Shown here: positions 1-12,099 of the stretch, one piece after another
Numbering within the stretch: position 1 is the first letter of the stretch
Layout of the letters: the number at the start of each line of letters is the position of its first letter
Assembly: GCA_008828725.1 (NCBI GenBank)
Contig: MEHQ01004085.1
Span: forward strand, 89,292 to 153,291
Reading direction: 5' to 3'
Origin: Saccharina japonica
Taxonomy: Eukaryota > Sar > Phaeophyceae > Laminariales > Laminariaceae
DNA length: 64,000 nucleotides
Made by a program: the position numbers and the translations under genes
Notes under the pieces: model-generated
What the model was told of the DNA's origin: nothing
Databases searched by the model: none
Seen by the model: only the letters and a program-made list of their open reading frames with translations

Positions 1-285
1 GTAAAGGTGGACAGACTCTCCAACTTGAAAAAAAATCGAGACAAAGAAGTCCTGTACATTTCTTTATGCATTTCTTTTTTTTTCAAATTTCAATTCAAAA
101 TGCCTGCTTGGCGATTCTATTTTCGACTAATCAGATGAAAATAAATAAATAAACACCAAACAATGGAAAGGTAACAAACACACATCTTCGTTAATACAGG
201 CCCTAATGATCTTTAAATACCAACAAAGCCATATAGGCCTATTGTGTCAGTCGCACTTAACAGGTAGCCCGTATCCTCTACTCAC

Positions 286-3200
286 CCCATTGTGAACCGG
301 CAAAGTCCCGGGTACCGCTGGAATACTTCGCCGCAAGTTTCAAGATTCCCGAGCGCACCACTAATATCCTTCTTGGCGATCCTCTCGATGGCGAGGGTGC
401 TGCCGGATCGGAGAGCAATAGAACAAGACGGCAGTTGGTAAAGTCTATGATTCATCGGATGTGTTCACCAGGCCGACAGACTGCAACACGAGGCTAGCAA
501 TGGCGTGTGTGCTATAAGGGAACAGCAGGATATGCTCGTACACCTACACTTGTAAGGCTACCGTAAGCGTGGGACCGCTTACACGTAAAACACAGCACAA
601 CACAAATCGCCATGACCCTGTCGCGTTGTCGTCGTGACTTATAACCAGGTACATCACATCTACCACAAGAAAACGCCAGGGCGGGATTTGGTTTCGTGAT
701 TCAGAACGCCAGCGGGCAGCACATGGAGCTCACCTGTTTACGATGAGCCCGCCAACGCCCTCTCGAATGCTTGGCCTGTTCTCCCGGTGGTTGTCCCAGC
801 ATACAGCACACGGCACAGTTCGACACCGAAGAGACAATCAGAGACGTTGTCCGCAGCCTTACTGGAACTAACCCATGGGCATATGGGTGGAATGAGCCAA
901 TCGGGAGTAGAAAACGTCCCTTCCGCTGAGAGCAACGACACCAGCCAGTTATAGGATCCAGGTAACCAATAACGTCAGAGGCGGCGCAGGCGATACAACA
1001 CAACACTATATATTGGTCCATGACATTTAGTCTTCAATGCACATTTACGACCACGCGTCTTACCGGGTCGCCGCGAGTTCAATCTGCTCAAACTGGCGCG
1101 AGTGCTCTCTAAGCATCGTGATAATCTTGCCCATGATGCCGGAGGAGCCCCAACCCGCCTGTTGCTCCCGAATAAGGGAGGTGATAAAGTGCGGTTTCGA
1201 TCCCTTCAAGAAGTCATCGGCAACAGGTTCTGCCGGTACAATGTCGGCGGAAGGCTCGCCGTCGATCCCAACGCTACGAGCACTAGGCCGGTGTTCGAGA
1301 ACGCATTGGAAAATGGCTTGCTCGAACGATCTGAAGGACTGCATGACAAACGTGGAGATCTCGCCTTCGGTTGCCACTTGGGTAATCTGAAAGACATCAC
1401 CGCAGGGGGGAGGGAGAATGTGCCGGGGATAAAACATGACTCTTGGCTGAGAAGATGGCGTATATACCGCAACGACTGGTCTTGACAACATGACACATAT
1501 ACCCTGTATTTCTGTTATATTGCGAACCTATTGGATATATCCGAGTTTTCACTGGGATATGGGTCTACCAGCGTGTGGGGTGGCGAACAGCAAGCTTGCA
1601 CCTGCAGTTGCATCTCAGTCATCCATAGTCCCGCGCACCTGCGGGATAGGTCGTTCCTGCCTGCAGAACGACTCCACCTCCTCCAGGTTCACGTTTCCGG
1701 TATGAATCCTGACGGTCGCTCCGTTTTTAATAAGGTCTGAGACCCCCTATTGTCGAGAACACAGCGCACGAAAGCAGCCACCACTGTAAGGAAGGTGTAC
1801 CGTAGTGCGGCCGGACGTTTGAAATAAACACACTTTCGAAGTCATTATGAACGCATTGCCCCGATACAAGGCAGGGGACGCCTTGCCCGAGAGGTAACGA
1901 CGATTAAGGGACAAAAGGCGGGGTGCCCAAGTGCCGGCTTCCTGATACCATACTTGCCGGAAACGCCGTCCCTCTATGGGCCCATTGTATATTTGAGGAC
2001 ATTACTCACCAGGAGCAACTGTCTATGGCACTGGTGCGTCGGTCGAAACACGATAATAGGCGCGTGCTCACGACAGAGGTAGCATTTTTCGGCTGAAAAG
2101 TTTTCGGAACGATCGGGTCCCTTAACCCCAATTTGTCGAAATTTGATTCGTGCGTTGCAATTTGTTTCAATGTATGCTCAGAAGTTGTTAATCGGATTGT
2201 TTATCGTTCATCGGGTGTGATAGCACCTTTGTTTTCTTCCAAATCCGTTTTCGCCTTGCTATTAGTATAGAGCTACTCAAGTGAGGAGCCTCAGACAAAA
2301 ACATGGTTCACCTCTGTCGTGGCATGCATCAATACCCGGATTATGTGCGTGCCCGGCGCTAGGTGTCACAAAAAGCACAACCTGATACATGCTGGTATGC
2401 ACAATATGAGTACTCACAACACGCGAACACGGTAAGGCACTCGTACAACAGCAGTGGAGTACTGGGGTATACAACACTCAAGCAGCATAGCAGGCCGAAA
2501 CAAGAACGGAATTTAACGACGGTGTACCTTCCACAGCACGATTCGTTCAGATGCATTGCTCGATTCGTACCTCTGGCAGAGCTTCGTTTTGTTCATTTTG
2601 GAATTCGCACAATATGGCGTTGGCGCGTTTCGTGGACTCGTGGAAGTTGTCCTGGTGGGCATAGATGTAAATGGGTGTAGCGCGCACGGGCAGGTCAGCC
2701 ACTCTTCGCCGCAAGAAGTCACATGAGCTGTCGTTGCGCAACACCAGTGCCTGGTACACCTCTCTGTCGGTGCCAATATGTTTGTATGGACTGAACAACA
2801 TGATGTATTTTCCACAAATATTGGTTCTCCGTGCCAATCTATGTGCCAGGCGTACATATCTATCTACAGTATCTAGACATATTCGTGGGGAACTGGAACT
2901 AAGCAAGAAGGCCGCATGTTGAAGGGGCTGAGGAAAAACGGAGTGCCTGTACGCACTGCTGCAGTGTAAGGGCGGACAGACAATGAGAAGCCGCATGGGT
3001 TCTAACAATTGGGCGCCCCGAGCGATTTATATGTACAGCGTCGAGCGATCACGAAGCGTGACAGGCACCTTGCCGACGAGGAAAACACCTTAACAGCACA
3101 GATTCGTTCGTGTCCGTACGTGTTATATGAACACTGGCAAATAACAGGGGAGCCTGGCCGGATGGCAACACGCGGCTCACGGAGGTACGTTTGTTTAACG

Positions 3201-5857
3201 GTTTCATGTCTCTGTCACAGGCTCGCCATAGCGACCAGCGATTACGAAGCCTGACAGGCGCCTTGCCGACTAGTTGAAAACCACGACAGCACAACATCAT
3301 TGCCGTCCGTACGTAGTAAATAAACGATGCCACATACATCGCATGTACTAAAGCAGAATATCCAGTATTTCGATAGGGTGATGGGACGTCTAAGGGTTCC
3401 GAGTAATCCTACCCAGCGCATTGAAAAAAATGGACAATGACACACTAAGTATAACTCAGTTTAGTAAGTTGATTTTGCCAATATCTTGAAAGCGTACGGA
3501 ATTAGCTCCGGTACGATACGAAATACCTTGTTGGAATGTAAAATATATACGAAATATTAATATTAGCTTTCGGTATATTGCCAGTACATTACTCTACTGT
3601 TGCGAACCATATTTTCTCGAGGAACGTTCCTCTGACTGTTCTTGACCAATCAACAGCTTAATGACACTCTCGGCGGTTCAGCCCCGCACACGCTCAGACC
3701 TGCCAAAATGTTCTCACCCGGTCTCCGCAGAAGTCGCTCATAAATGCCAAGGTGACCCACGCCCTGTGATACGTGAAGCCAAGGGAGGCGGTAAGTTAGC
3801 TTTTATTTTTAATCATCGCATTCAAGACAAGCCCCACTACGGCTCTGCACATAGGGGAACACGTTGTAACGACGGACATGGGGATACTTCCGGGGTGATC
3901 TGGATTGCGGGGGCCATCATGGTATGCATAACATGGTATTATGTTTACCAAGGGACTGCTCGGTATATTTATCTTCAAGCGAGGGATGACGGCCTCCTAC
4001 TTTCTGGAACGGCAACCGTCGGGCGTGCCGCTTAATTATCGATCAGCTGTTACCGTCTCGTGAACATATTGGTTTGTCGGTGACGTGCCGACGTTTACCG
4101 CAATCTCACAGATCGACCAATGCCGTCACCGGTCGTTGTTAACTGATACCAGGTACACCACAATGACAATGTGCAAATAGTTACCGCCGAAGATATCATA
4201 GCACGAAGCTGCGAGTGGGAGTGACGAAGGGGCGGGTCAGCTTCGGAGTGTCCCGGAGTCCGAACCAATACGATGTCAATAAATCCAAGAAACACCAATA
4301 CACCGGTACAATTAGGTCTGCTCGTCATCGCGTTCTCTAAAAGGGGCTCCTGCTTGTGTCTACAGTAGCCAGCGATACGGTGTTTTTTGTTTATGTCGCA
4401 CTTATCGTTACATTCCCCGTATTGGCGCGTGGAAGGCATCGTTACCAAGAGGTCTCCTAGGAAATAAGAAAAAAAAAACGCGAGGACTATGCCTTGGTCG
4501 GCGACAAGCATAGGCCGGCTAGGTCGCAAACTTACCTTCCTACCTCGGCGTTCGCTGGACCCTTAACATTGGCCAACGCCTCCCTCGCCAAGCGGGCGTA
4601 CTTCTCCACCTGTCACAGCAGCGCATTCAGCCGATTTACGAAGCTGAAGTACCATGCAATGCTGCGGATCGACGTTTCAGATCGTACGCGTACCAAGTAA
4701 CCACGAGAAAACATGAGCATATTGCTGTACGTCTGACCGCACAAATACTCTGATGGCGAAAACGTAGCTAATACTGTGCACCGTTCCTTACCGCTTCGAT
4801 CGGTCGGCCCTTCACAAGCGCCCCGGTGGCGACCGCGCACCAGAAGACGCACGTAGATGGGCCCACAGGAAGTTCGCTTTCCGCCGGCATGATTGTGTCG
4901 AAGTGCCCCTCTGTTGTCGAGTAGTCGCCGGAGTCTGAATGCTGCGCGGCAACGGAGCCAGTAAACATGTTGACCATCGTTTCGCGGATGTTGCTGACGA
5001 CGGGAAATCGGGAGTAAGGGTGTGCCAAGTGACGTAAGACGCGTGACAGTTCCCACGATGGTTGTGTCACACGAGGAATAGTACTTGTAGAGCATCTCGT
5101 CATGTCAAATTTGGTGCTGCTGTTACTTCTCAAGTAGAGCTACTCGACACGTCAGTTGTGTTGACACAACTACAACAACAGTACTACTGTAACAACCTCG
5201 AAACGCTATGTAAGGCCATCGTAAAGACGACTTTTCGAAACTCGGTTCTTTGTCCCCGGGCACACCCCTGCGACAGAGAGGGAGGGTAGCGTTCGCAGCC
5301 TAGCCTTCCCCTGATTTACACCGCAGCCGAATACCTCGGTGGTGAACTGCAATAAGACAGACAACGCGAGTACTAATGCAGAAGGTAGTCCCCTTTTAAG
5401 GGATCCCGCCACAAGGGAAAATAGCATATAAGGGACCTCACATTTCTGCTCACCATTTTTGCCCACTACAGACTGCAAGGGGCCGGTACCAAATCTGATA
5501 AGGGGCGTTGCTATAAATGATACCTCCTTTCCCCAACGCACCACGAGGGGTCCCACAAAAGAGGCTGCCTACTGTAGTCGCTATCAGCCCACCAAGCACT
5601 GATAATTTCTCGAGGTAGAAACACTCAGCCGAGACAGCTGATTGGCCGGAACGCATGCTGAGAGACACTCGGTTGCCACACCTCTCGCTGGTGAACCGAA
5701 AGAAGCCGACGCAGCTGAAGTAGTCGCTCAAGAACATGTTCTCCTGCATGCCCACAAGGCCCGTCGCTGGAGAAGGGCTCATCCTGCACCTGAGGTCGAC
5801 GAGGAATCCATCGCCACATTTCGGAGGGATGATGTCATTCAATATGCTCAGCACCAT
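286..5857 (-). CDS. Unidentified multi-exon gene, 3' end beyond the window
   Basis: Eight exons join in phase on the minus strand: 5857-5682, 5083-4792, 4609-4536, 3763-3718, 2651-2571, 1746-1639, 1386-1064 and 444-286. The last ends at a GTGAGT donor, so the gene continues past base 1. Several donors are near consensus (GTAAGT after 4536, GTAAGG after 4792, GTAAGA after 1064). Landmarks in order are FLSDYFSCVGFFRFTSER, ELPVGPSTCVFWCAVATGAL, KYARLAREALANVKGPANAE, AWVTLAFMSDFCGD, NVNLEEVESFCRQERPIPQ, EGEISTFVMQSFRSFEQAIF and GEVFQRYPGLCRF. The middle is helical, with TPR-like spacing. The order of these blocks resembles a large uncharacterised protein family I recall from stramenopile genomes, some members of which I believe carry an N-terminal zinc-cluster-like region; I cannot verify that. 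No catalytic motif is seen. The ATG at 5857 is only a convenient start, and exons upstream are likely. Gene reality is well supported; function is unknown. Confidence 0.7.
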
Positions 5858-6139
5858 TGACTCTACTTTGCAGTATACAAGTGTTCTGGATGAAAAAAAG
5901 GCCTACGTTCACATATCACGGCTACGGCAAAGGAACACCGCGCTTCTCTACACCTGTCTGGCGTTGCAAACCTGCCCTCAGGATTATATGTTTATCCCAT
6001 CGAAGACATAATGCGAGTAGACGTTTCGTGCGATACAAGCTCAATCTTGGCTTGTTTTCAGCACAACTCTGAAAACACGGGGGGGGGACAAACATGTTGA
6101 TCTCACGCTCGCGATCTACCACATTATTTGACTGTTGAG
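5858..6139. other. Short spacer, nothing recognised
   Basis: No exon or repeat is recognised. It may hold upstream exons or the promoter of the left-edge gene. A G9 run lies near 6079-6087. Confidence 0.4.
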
Positions 6140-6835
6140 TTTACTTTCATGAACGTTTCCACGAAATATTTGTTGTTACTTCCACGGAAGAACATTTTAC
6201 ATCGGCAAAAAGTTTCTAACTTTAGTGCAAGTAAAATTCACTTCCACACAAGTGTTTTTTACTTGCATGGAAGTGAAATTTACTTCCACGGAAGTGCTTG
6301 TACTTCCATGTGATTAAATTGGAAGTAAATCCATTTGTTACTTCCATGGTAGTAACACATGGAAGCGACGGCATGAATTCACCACCTGCTCCCAGTTGGT
6401 ACACCAAAGGGCCCATCCTGAATACGAAAACGTGGATCAATTACAAACGTGATGTTAAAAACTGTGTAGCGCGCAGCGCCGAACCACACTAGACCTGTCT
6501 AGTGGCCGAAGCCCCTCCTCAAACGGAAACTTCCACGGAACCATGGGAGTTGTTTTACCTCCGTGAAAGTAAATACGGTTTACTTCCATGAAGGTTTCCA
6601 CATGAGTCCATTCACTTCTTCCGTGGTTTTTTTACTTTGAACTTCCATGAAAGTGAAAAAAAAAGTTTCATCGGGGTAAATTTACTTTCATGGAAGTAAA
6701 ACAAATATCTTCCATGAAAGTGTATTTTTTTCGTGGAAGTAAATTCACTTTCATCGGAGTAAATTTCATGGAAGTATTTTACAACTCCATGAAAGTAAAA
6801 AACACTTTCATCGAAGTAATTATTTACTTCGATGG
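6140..6835. repeat. Composite element 1: CCATGG palindromic satellite around a 165-bp core
   Basis: Dense variants of the 14-bp palindrome ACTTCCATGGAAGT, usually extended to TTTACTTCCATGGAAGTAAA, fill 6140-6362 and 6525-6835. Between them is a non-satellite core (about 6362-6525) that recurs at 9822-10005 inside a second copy of the same arrangement. Spacing of the words is irregular, so this is not a simple tandem array. Many words are degenerate versions of one consensus. Confidence 0.85.
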
Positions 6836-8156
6836 ACTAAAAAAAAGGCAAACAGTGTGGCAGACCCCAGGCTCGTGGCGATACTCGTCATTTAACGATT
6901 TTCGCATGGTCCAAAAACACACAAAAAAGCGAGAACTGCTGTGTTGTGACAAACTAAGGTGGATAAAGCAAACACTATAAGGAACCTCTGGATTTCCGAC
7001 AGATGTGTTGCCTGTACCGAAATGAACACCTTTCGACACACTGTTTCGAGTAGAAAATCATGCCTGGATCAGCACAGGCATCCCGAAAATAAATCTTACT
7101 TATTATGGTGAGTGATGTACCTCGTTATATAAAAACCAAGTACCAGGTATTGTATGTTAATACTACGTAAATGATACCTGGTACCTGGTACCTAGTATGT
7201 AATATTAATGGTATACTAAGTATACCTGTCAAAAACCAAGCCCGGGCAAGCTCTCCGAAAACACAGCCCTGATCGTTAACGTTACGAGTTTCACTGCTTG
7301 TGTACTTCGAAGTATTCATATTAATATGCGTGGCGCTCTACGATATCAGGAGTACCGGTACCAAAGGACGTACCATACTGTCATATATACTTAAGTATGA
7401 TACTACAGCAGTATAGGCGTCATACTATGTCACTCCTTGTTTATAGCGGTAGGCGGCATCACTTGCTAGTTGACAAATTGAGAGTTAAGAAATCCAGGCT
7501 CGACTTTTGCACGAACCACAAGACAACCGTTATTGCGTCCACACAACGCCGGACGCCGTAACGATCCAGAGAGGTATACCTTTTGAGGCCTATCCCCAAA
7601 AGGGGGTCGATGTTTGTTTATAGCTTCCACCAACGCAGCCCAGGTGACGACAGTAACAAATAACCCGCCGCGCGAGTCCCTAGAAACAGCTACACTATAA
7701 ACGTACCTCGTATGTATTTGTACTAAAATGTGTGCATGCTACACCCTAACATAATAATGTAGTCTGCCCCGAAACATGCCCCCGGTACAACATGGATCCC
7801 CATCTATACGACCTCCGCTTGGCGCAGTCAAGTAAAAATCAACAAGGCGCGCGAAGGGCGCCGATTTTCGCGCTTGTATAACTAAGAAGCTGCTTACGCC
7901 CGAGCAAGAAACACTGCTGGTTTAGACACACGAAATAAAGCATCGAGGCTGGGGGAAAAATAAGCGTGTATTTTATTAAAGGGCCCGTACTGCTGTATGC
8001 TCGTACTCTTGCTCTGAAACAGACTCTTTTGTAGCAAACTGACCTCTTAAGTGACACTCTCCGATGCTGCTGAAGCGCAGCTGATGTACCATGTCCGGTT
8101 CGCAGTTTCGATGGTGCGTGGACACTTGGGTCGCTTACCGAGCTCACAGAAACCGG
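6836..8156. other. Intergenic, no gene seen
   Basis: No exon chain or known domain is visible. ACCAGGTA-type words cluster at 7136-7200, including adjacent copies of ACCTGGTACC. The rest looks like ordinary noncoding sequence. Confidence 0.5.
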
Positions 8157-8290
8157 CCGAGGGGTCTGAGGTCTTATTGGGCATAACCGCCGCGAGTTGT
8201 AGGTGCACGCCTCGCCTAATCGAGTGTAGCGTCTCTCGCGAACGGGAGCCCTGTCAGTACACAGGCGGTAGGCGGCAGGTCAGAATTTTG
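8157..8290 (+). repeat. Dispersed repeat, copy 1
   Basis: It matches 11945-12095 in the same orientation. Shared landmarks are GTAGGTGCAC, followed by a TYGCCTARTCGA block, then GTCAGYACACAGRCGRTAGGC. Element class is unknown; no terminal repeats are evident. Confidence 0.6.
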
Positions 8291-8299
8291 ATTCAAGTG

Positions 8300-9200
8300 T
8301 TACTGCTTCAGTGACAGTTTCAGGGGTTACGGTTATGATGGAGGCAGTTGTGCTTCGCATTTGAACAGGGGCCACGCCTGTATGCAGCCCCTCTTCATTG
8401 GGAATTGGGGCTGACGGCCTCCCGATTCTTCTCTTCCTTCCCTCTCGCTCCCTGCGCGCGACGCTACCCTGGGAATAGGCAATGAAATACCGCTATCCAC
8501 TGTTAGTATCCATTCCTCATGTCGAAACCACCAGCACCAGAAACCAGAAGCCTTCCATCCAGGCTTCTTTGGCAACTACAGCGCGTTCATCGGCTTGGTC
8601 GGCTCGTTGCTACTGCTGAGGTTGGTCAATCTTTGCTTGTCGTCCGCCTACCTGCACCGTGGCCTTGTGCCACGAATAGCTGTGAAAATCGATAGATCAC
8701 TGCACTACCCTGCAACCCCATACTGTAGCCGGACGTTGCGTGACAAGTTTATCACTGTGCAGTAGTTGATTGCATGTAACGCATCAACACTTTCTATCAC
8801 CGACACCGACACACTGACAGAAACATATACCCGGGGTACTACCCAGAGCGTCTACACATGTACTCACGTGCTGGGCTATTCGGATTTGCGCGTAATACTC
8901 AGCACGGTCGTATGGCATGCATAGCAGGAGTTTTTGTAAATATTTTACGGCCGGCATTGTACCAAATGCGAACAAGGCGCCTCGTGGGCCTCCGGTGGCT
9001 CCTGCGGAGGACTGATTTCGTTTCTGCACCACTGAGTGTGAGCAGGGTGCTACATGCTAAATGCGGTGGGCCCGCTGAGGGGTCAAAGTACCAATGGGAA
9101 CAGGGCGCTAGGTGGTTAACCCATACATGCACAACCGAACAGCCTCAGACGTGTGCAAGTAAACAGTGCTTGGGAAAACAGTCTAAAGACGGGCACACGC
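8300..9200. other. Intergenic, no gene seen
   Basis: Open frames here show no domain, no splice-compatible neighbours and no repeat seen elsewhere in the window. Confidence 0.4.
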
Positions 9201-9329
9201 AACAGTAATATGACCGTGACGTCGGTCCGCCACGAGGTTTGTTCAGGGTACGCGCGGTGCCGAGTGCGGTGCGAGTTAGCGCCGTTTTGCCCGCCGCAGG
9301 AGGAAGTGTTCTGGATTTTCCCGAGGGAT

Positions 9330-9600
9330 GGTATGTTAAACATTTCCCGTTCGTTTACCGCGGGATGGGAGTTGGACAGGAAGGTGGGAAGCCGCTTGTT
9401 TGACGGGATGGGATGAAAACACAATATTTGTTGGCGGTACGGGAAAGGAGCGATGACCGGGTCGGGAAATCGGTCTGGAACGTAGTCGAGATGAGATGGG
9501 ACTACATGGTTTCTTGGTGGGACGGGACGGGAAACGACCCTGGAATATCGGAAATAGGTCGGGTAATCGATCGGCAACATAGTCGGGAGTCGGGAATACA
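9330..9600. repeat. Degenerate GGGA/GGGAACGGG-rich tract
   Basis: Irregular repeats of CGGGATGGGA, GGGACGGGA and CGGGAAT words. Similar tracts occur at 10705-10860 (+) and, in the opposite sense (CCCGTTCCCGTCC-like), at about 34530-34740. It appears to be a simple-sequence-derived dispersed minisatellite rather than coding sequence. Confidence 0.55.
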
Positions 9601-9625
9601 CGGTCTACCGCATTCTGTTGCATTC

Positions 9626-10135
9626 GAGTTTACTTCCATCAAATGTTATATGCAAGTAAAGTAATATACTTTCATGGAAGCCAACTTAACTTCCATGGTA
9701 GTGCTTTTACTTCCATGGAATTCCGAAGTAACAAATTACATTCCATGGAGGTTTGTTTTACTTCCATGTTAGTAATTTGGAAGTACATTCTAATTTTACT
9801 CCCATGGGAGTAAAACATGGAAGCGAGGGCACGAATTCACCCCCTGCTCCCACTTGATACACCGTCCCACTCAACGTGGGCCCATCCCGATTACCAAAAC
9901 GTGAACAAAACACAAACAGGATATACAAACCGTGTAGCGCGCAGCGCGGAACCACACTATACCTGTCTAGTGTCTGCAGGCCGTCTTCAAGCGGAAACTA
10001 CCACGGAATATGGAAGAGATATTTACTTCCATGGAAGTAAATACTCTTTACTTCCATGATTTTTTCCAAGGAAGTAAATCCACTTCCATGAAGTTGTTGG
10101 AAGTAAACAATTTACTCCCGTGGAAGTACAAACAA
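9626..10135. repeat. Composite element 2: CCATGG palindromic satellite around the same core
   Basis: Palindromic ACTTCCATGGAAGT words at 9630-9822 and 10005-10135 flank a core at 9822-10005. The core is homologous to the one at 6362-6525. Shared pieces include CACCTGCTCCCA-like sequence and GTGTAGCGCGCAGCG, then CCACACTATACCTGTCTAGTG. Core and flanks therefore travel together as one element. Confidence 0.85.
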
Positions 10136-11940
10136 AGACTGAAATAATGTGGTGGACCCGGAATACACGAGCGTGAAGAAAAGGAAAAAGACACGTACAT
10201 GGTACGCAACATCACGCGTTTTGTTCGATTTCACTCCGAGTGTCGTACGGGGCCGATATTATTATCGTATCATCGCGCCGTTCGATAGAACGTGGCATGA
10301 CTCTTAACTCTGTGGAAACGCAAAAAAAGCGATAGTACCTATCTGCCGGCAGCATCCATCTCCACACCGTCCATGCTCGCCATGTCTTGCGTGTGCGCCG
10401 GGTGTGTAGTGTGGGTTTCTTGGCTTAAAAATGAAAATGTTGGTACAAATAGTCAGCTGTGAGTTCCACCGATTAAATTATTGATTCAGGGTTTAAACTT
10501 GTTTTTTAATTATGAAAAGGCGGAGGGGAAACAAAGGAAATGTAAACAAATGTAAAGTAGATCTGCAGTGTCCAGTCTAGTCGTATTAAATGTAATGCTG
10601 TTGCATCCGAAACGTAGCATACTCCAGTAGCTGCATTCATGGTCATATGATCGGAAAACGAGAAAACCAGCAGTAAATTGACTGTAAATATCTTCCCTAA
10701 TACGTAGTGAGATGCGGGACGGGACAAACTTTGCGCCAACATCGGGATGGGACGGGAACAACTGGGCAGACCATGGGATGGGAATAGTCGGGAATTGGCC
10801 GAAAGGCAGGTAGTGGTATGGGAAACTGAAACTCGCGGTCGGGAGATATGCCATCGTTTCGTGTTGCCGCAACGCACCGTTCCCGTCTGACTTTCACCGC
10901 GCGTACCCTTAGCGTCTTTAGCCGACTTGATATATGACCCCTATCCCGTAATACAATAACGCGTCTATACATATGTGGAACTCCCGTGATGTTTTTTCAA
11001 TGCTTCAAGCGCGTACATGCGCGCTCGAGGCTTGAGGATCGCCCGCACGCTGCGTGCTCTGGTGCACCCACACGGGCACAAGCATGCCTCGGCAGCTGCC
11101 CTTTGGGATGGTATTATATACCAGGTACCAAGTATACGTTTACTGAACTTGGTAGAAATTATTAAATTACCAAGTTTTAAAACGAAAGGAACGATGTTAA
11201 TACAGAACAGGGATGTTGGGTTTTCATCCCCGGATTTAGCCTACACGAGACGTCCGTCACACGAGATTTTCCCTTATGCGGGGCAGTCACAAGTGCAGTG
11301 AATTTCCCCATCATTAGACATATTTCGCATGTGCTGTGCTTGGTAACACTCTCGTACCCGTAGATTGATTGGGCCGGCTTGATGGTGTTGCTTGGAAACA
11401 CTCTAGGTTGATAGGACCGACTCGGGATGCTGTTGCTTAGAAAAGCTCTACTGCTGCTGTAGGTTGAGCCGCATATACACCGTATATCGTATCGCTTAGC
11501 CAAGCAGAGTGCCTAAACAAATACCTTAGAAGATGCACTACAGCATCAACAAATAACTACTATTAATAATGGTTTACTGGATCAAACTAAGCCGATAGTC
11601 AAAGCACGCCCACGCCATCGGCAGACCGTTTTCTTACACGATAACATTTCTGGAGTCACCACATTGCCGTCAAAATTAGATGTTAACAAAAACAACGTTG
11701 TTTCCACAATCATGGCGATGTTCGTACTGCATACGTGTATACGCTGATGTTCAAAATTGCAATACGGCCAGCACTACGAATGCGATCGCAACGGTATGAA
11801 CCTCAGCCTAACAGTAAAATTGATGAGAGCGTGTTGGCAAACCTCTTCAGTAGCAGCCTTCCAGAGTGCTGGGGAGCCGCTGAATCGCCACGCCTGCCTT
11901 GCAGAGCAGCCGGCGCGTCGATAGTTGGATCGCTCGCCGA
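10136..11940. other. Intergenic, GGGA tract inside, no gene seen
   Basis: The only structure found is the GGGATGGGACGGGA-rich tract at about 10705-10860. No exon chain is detected. Confidence 0.4.
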
Positions 11941-11944
11941 CCAG

Positions 11945-12095
11945 TCCGGAACGGACCCAGGCGGGCGAGGCTTTCGTGAACGTGTCCTCCGCTTGGTGTA
12001 GGTGCACACTTGGCCTAGTCGATTGCAGCGTCTGTTCCGAGGGGGGGCGCGGTCAGCACACAGAGGCGATAGGCAACAAACAAAGGAAATTCAGA
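11945..12095 (+). repeat. Dispersed repeat, copy 2
   Basis: Partner of 8157-8290, same strand and diverged. The two copies lie 3.8 kb apart with unrelated flanks, which argues for dispersal rather than tandem duplication. Confidence 0.6.
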
Positions 12096-12099
12096 AGTG

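Noticed and set aside
738-1021. Minus-strand frames as an exon of the left-edge gene
   Set aside because: Exon 1386-1064 ends in a phase that joins directly to 444-286 and gives a continuous protein-like block; the 738-1021 frames add nothing recognisable.
2652-2750. Longer version of the 2571-2651 exon starting at an upstream acceptor
   Set aside because: The acceptor at 2652 keeps phase and gives the expected block length; the extra residues look unrelated.
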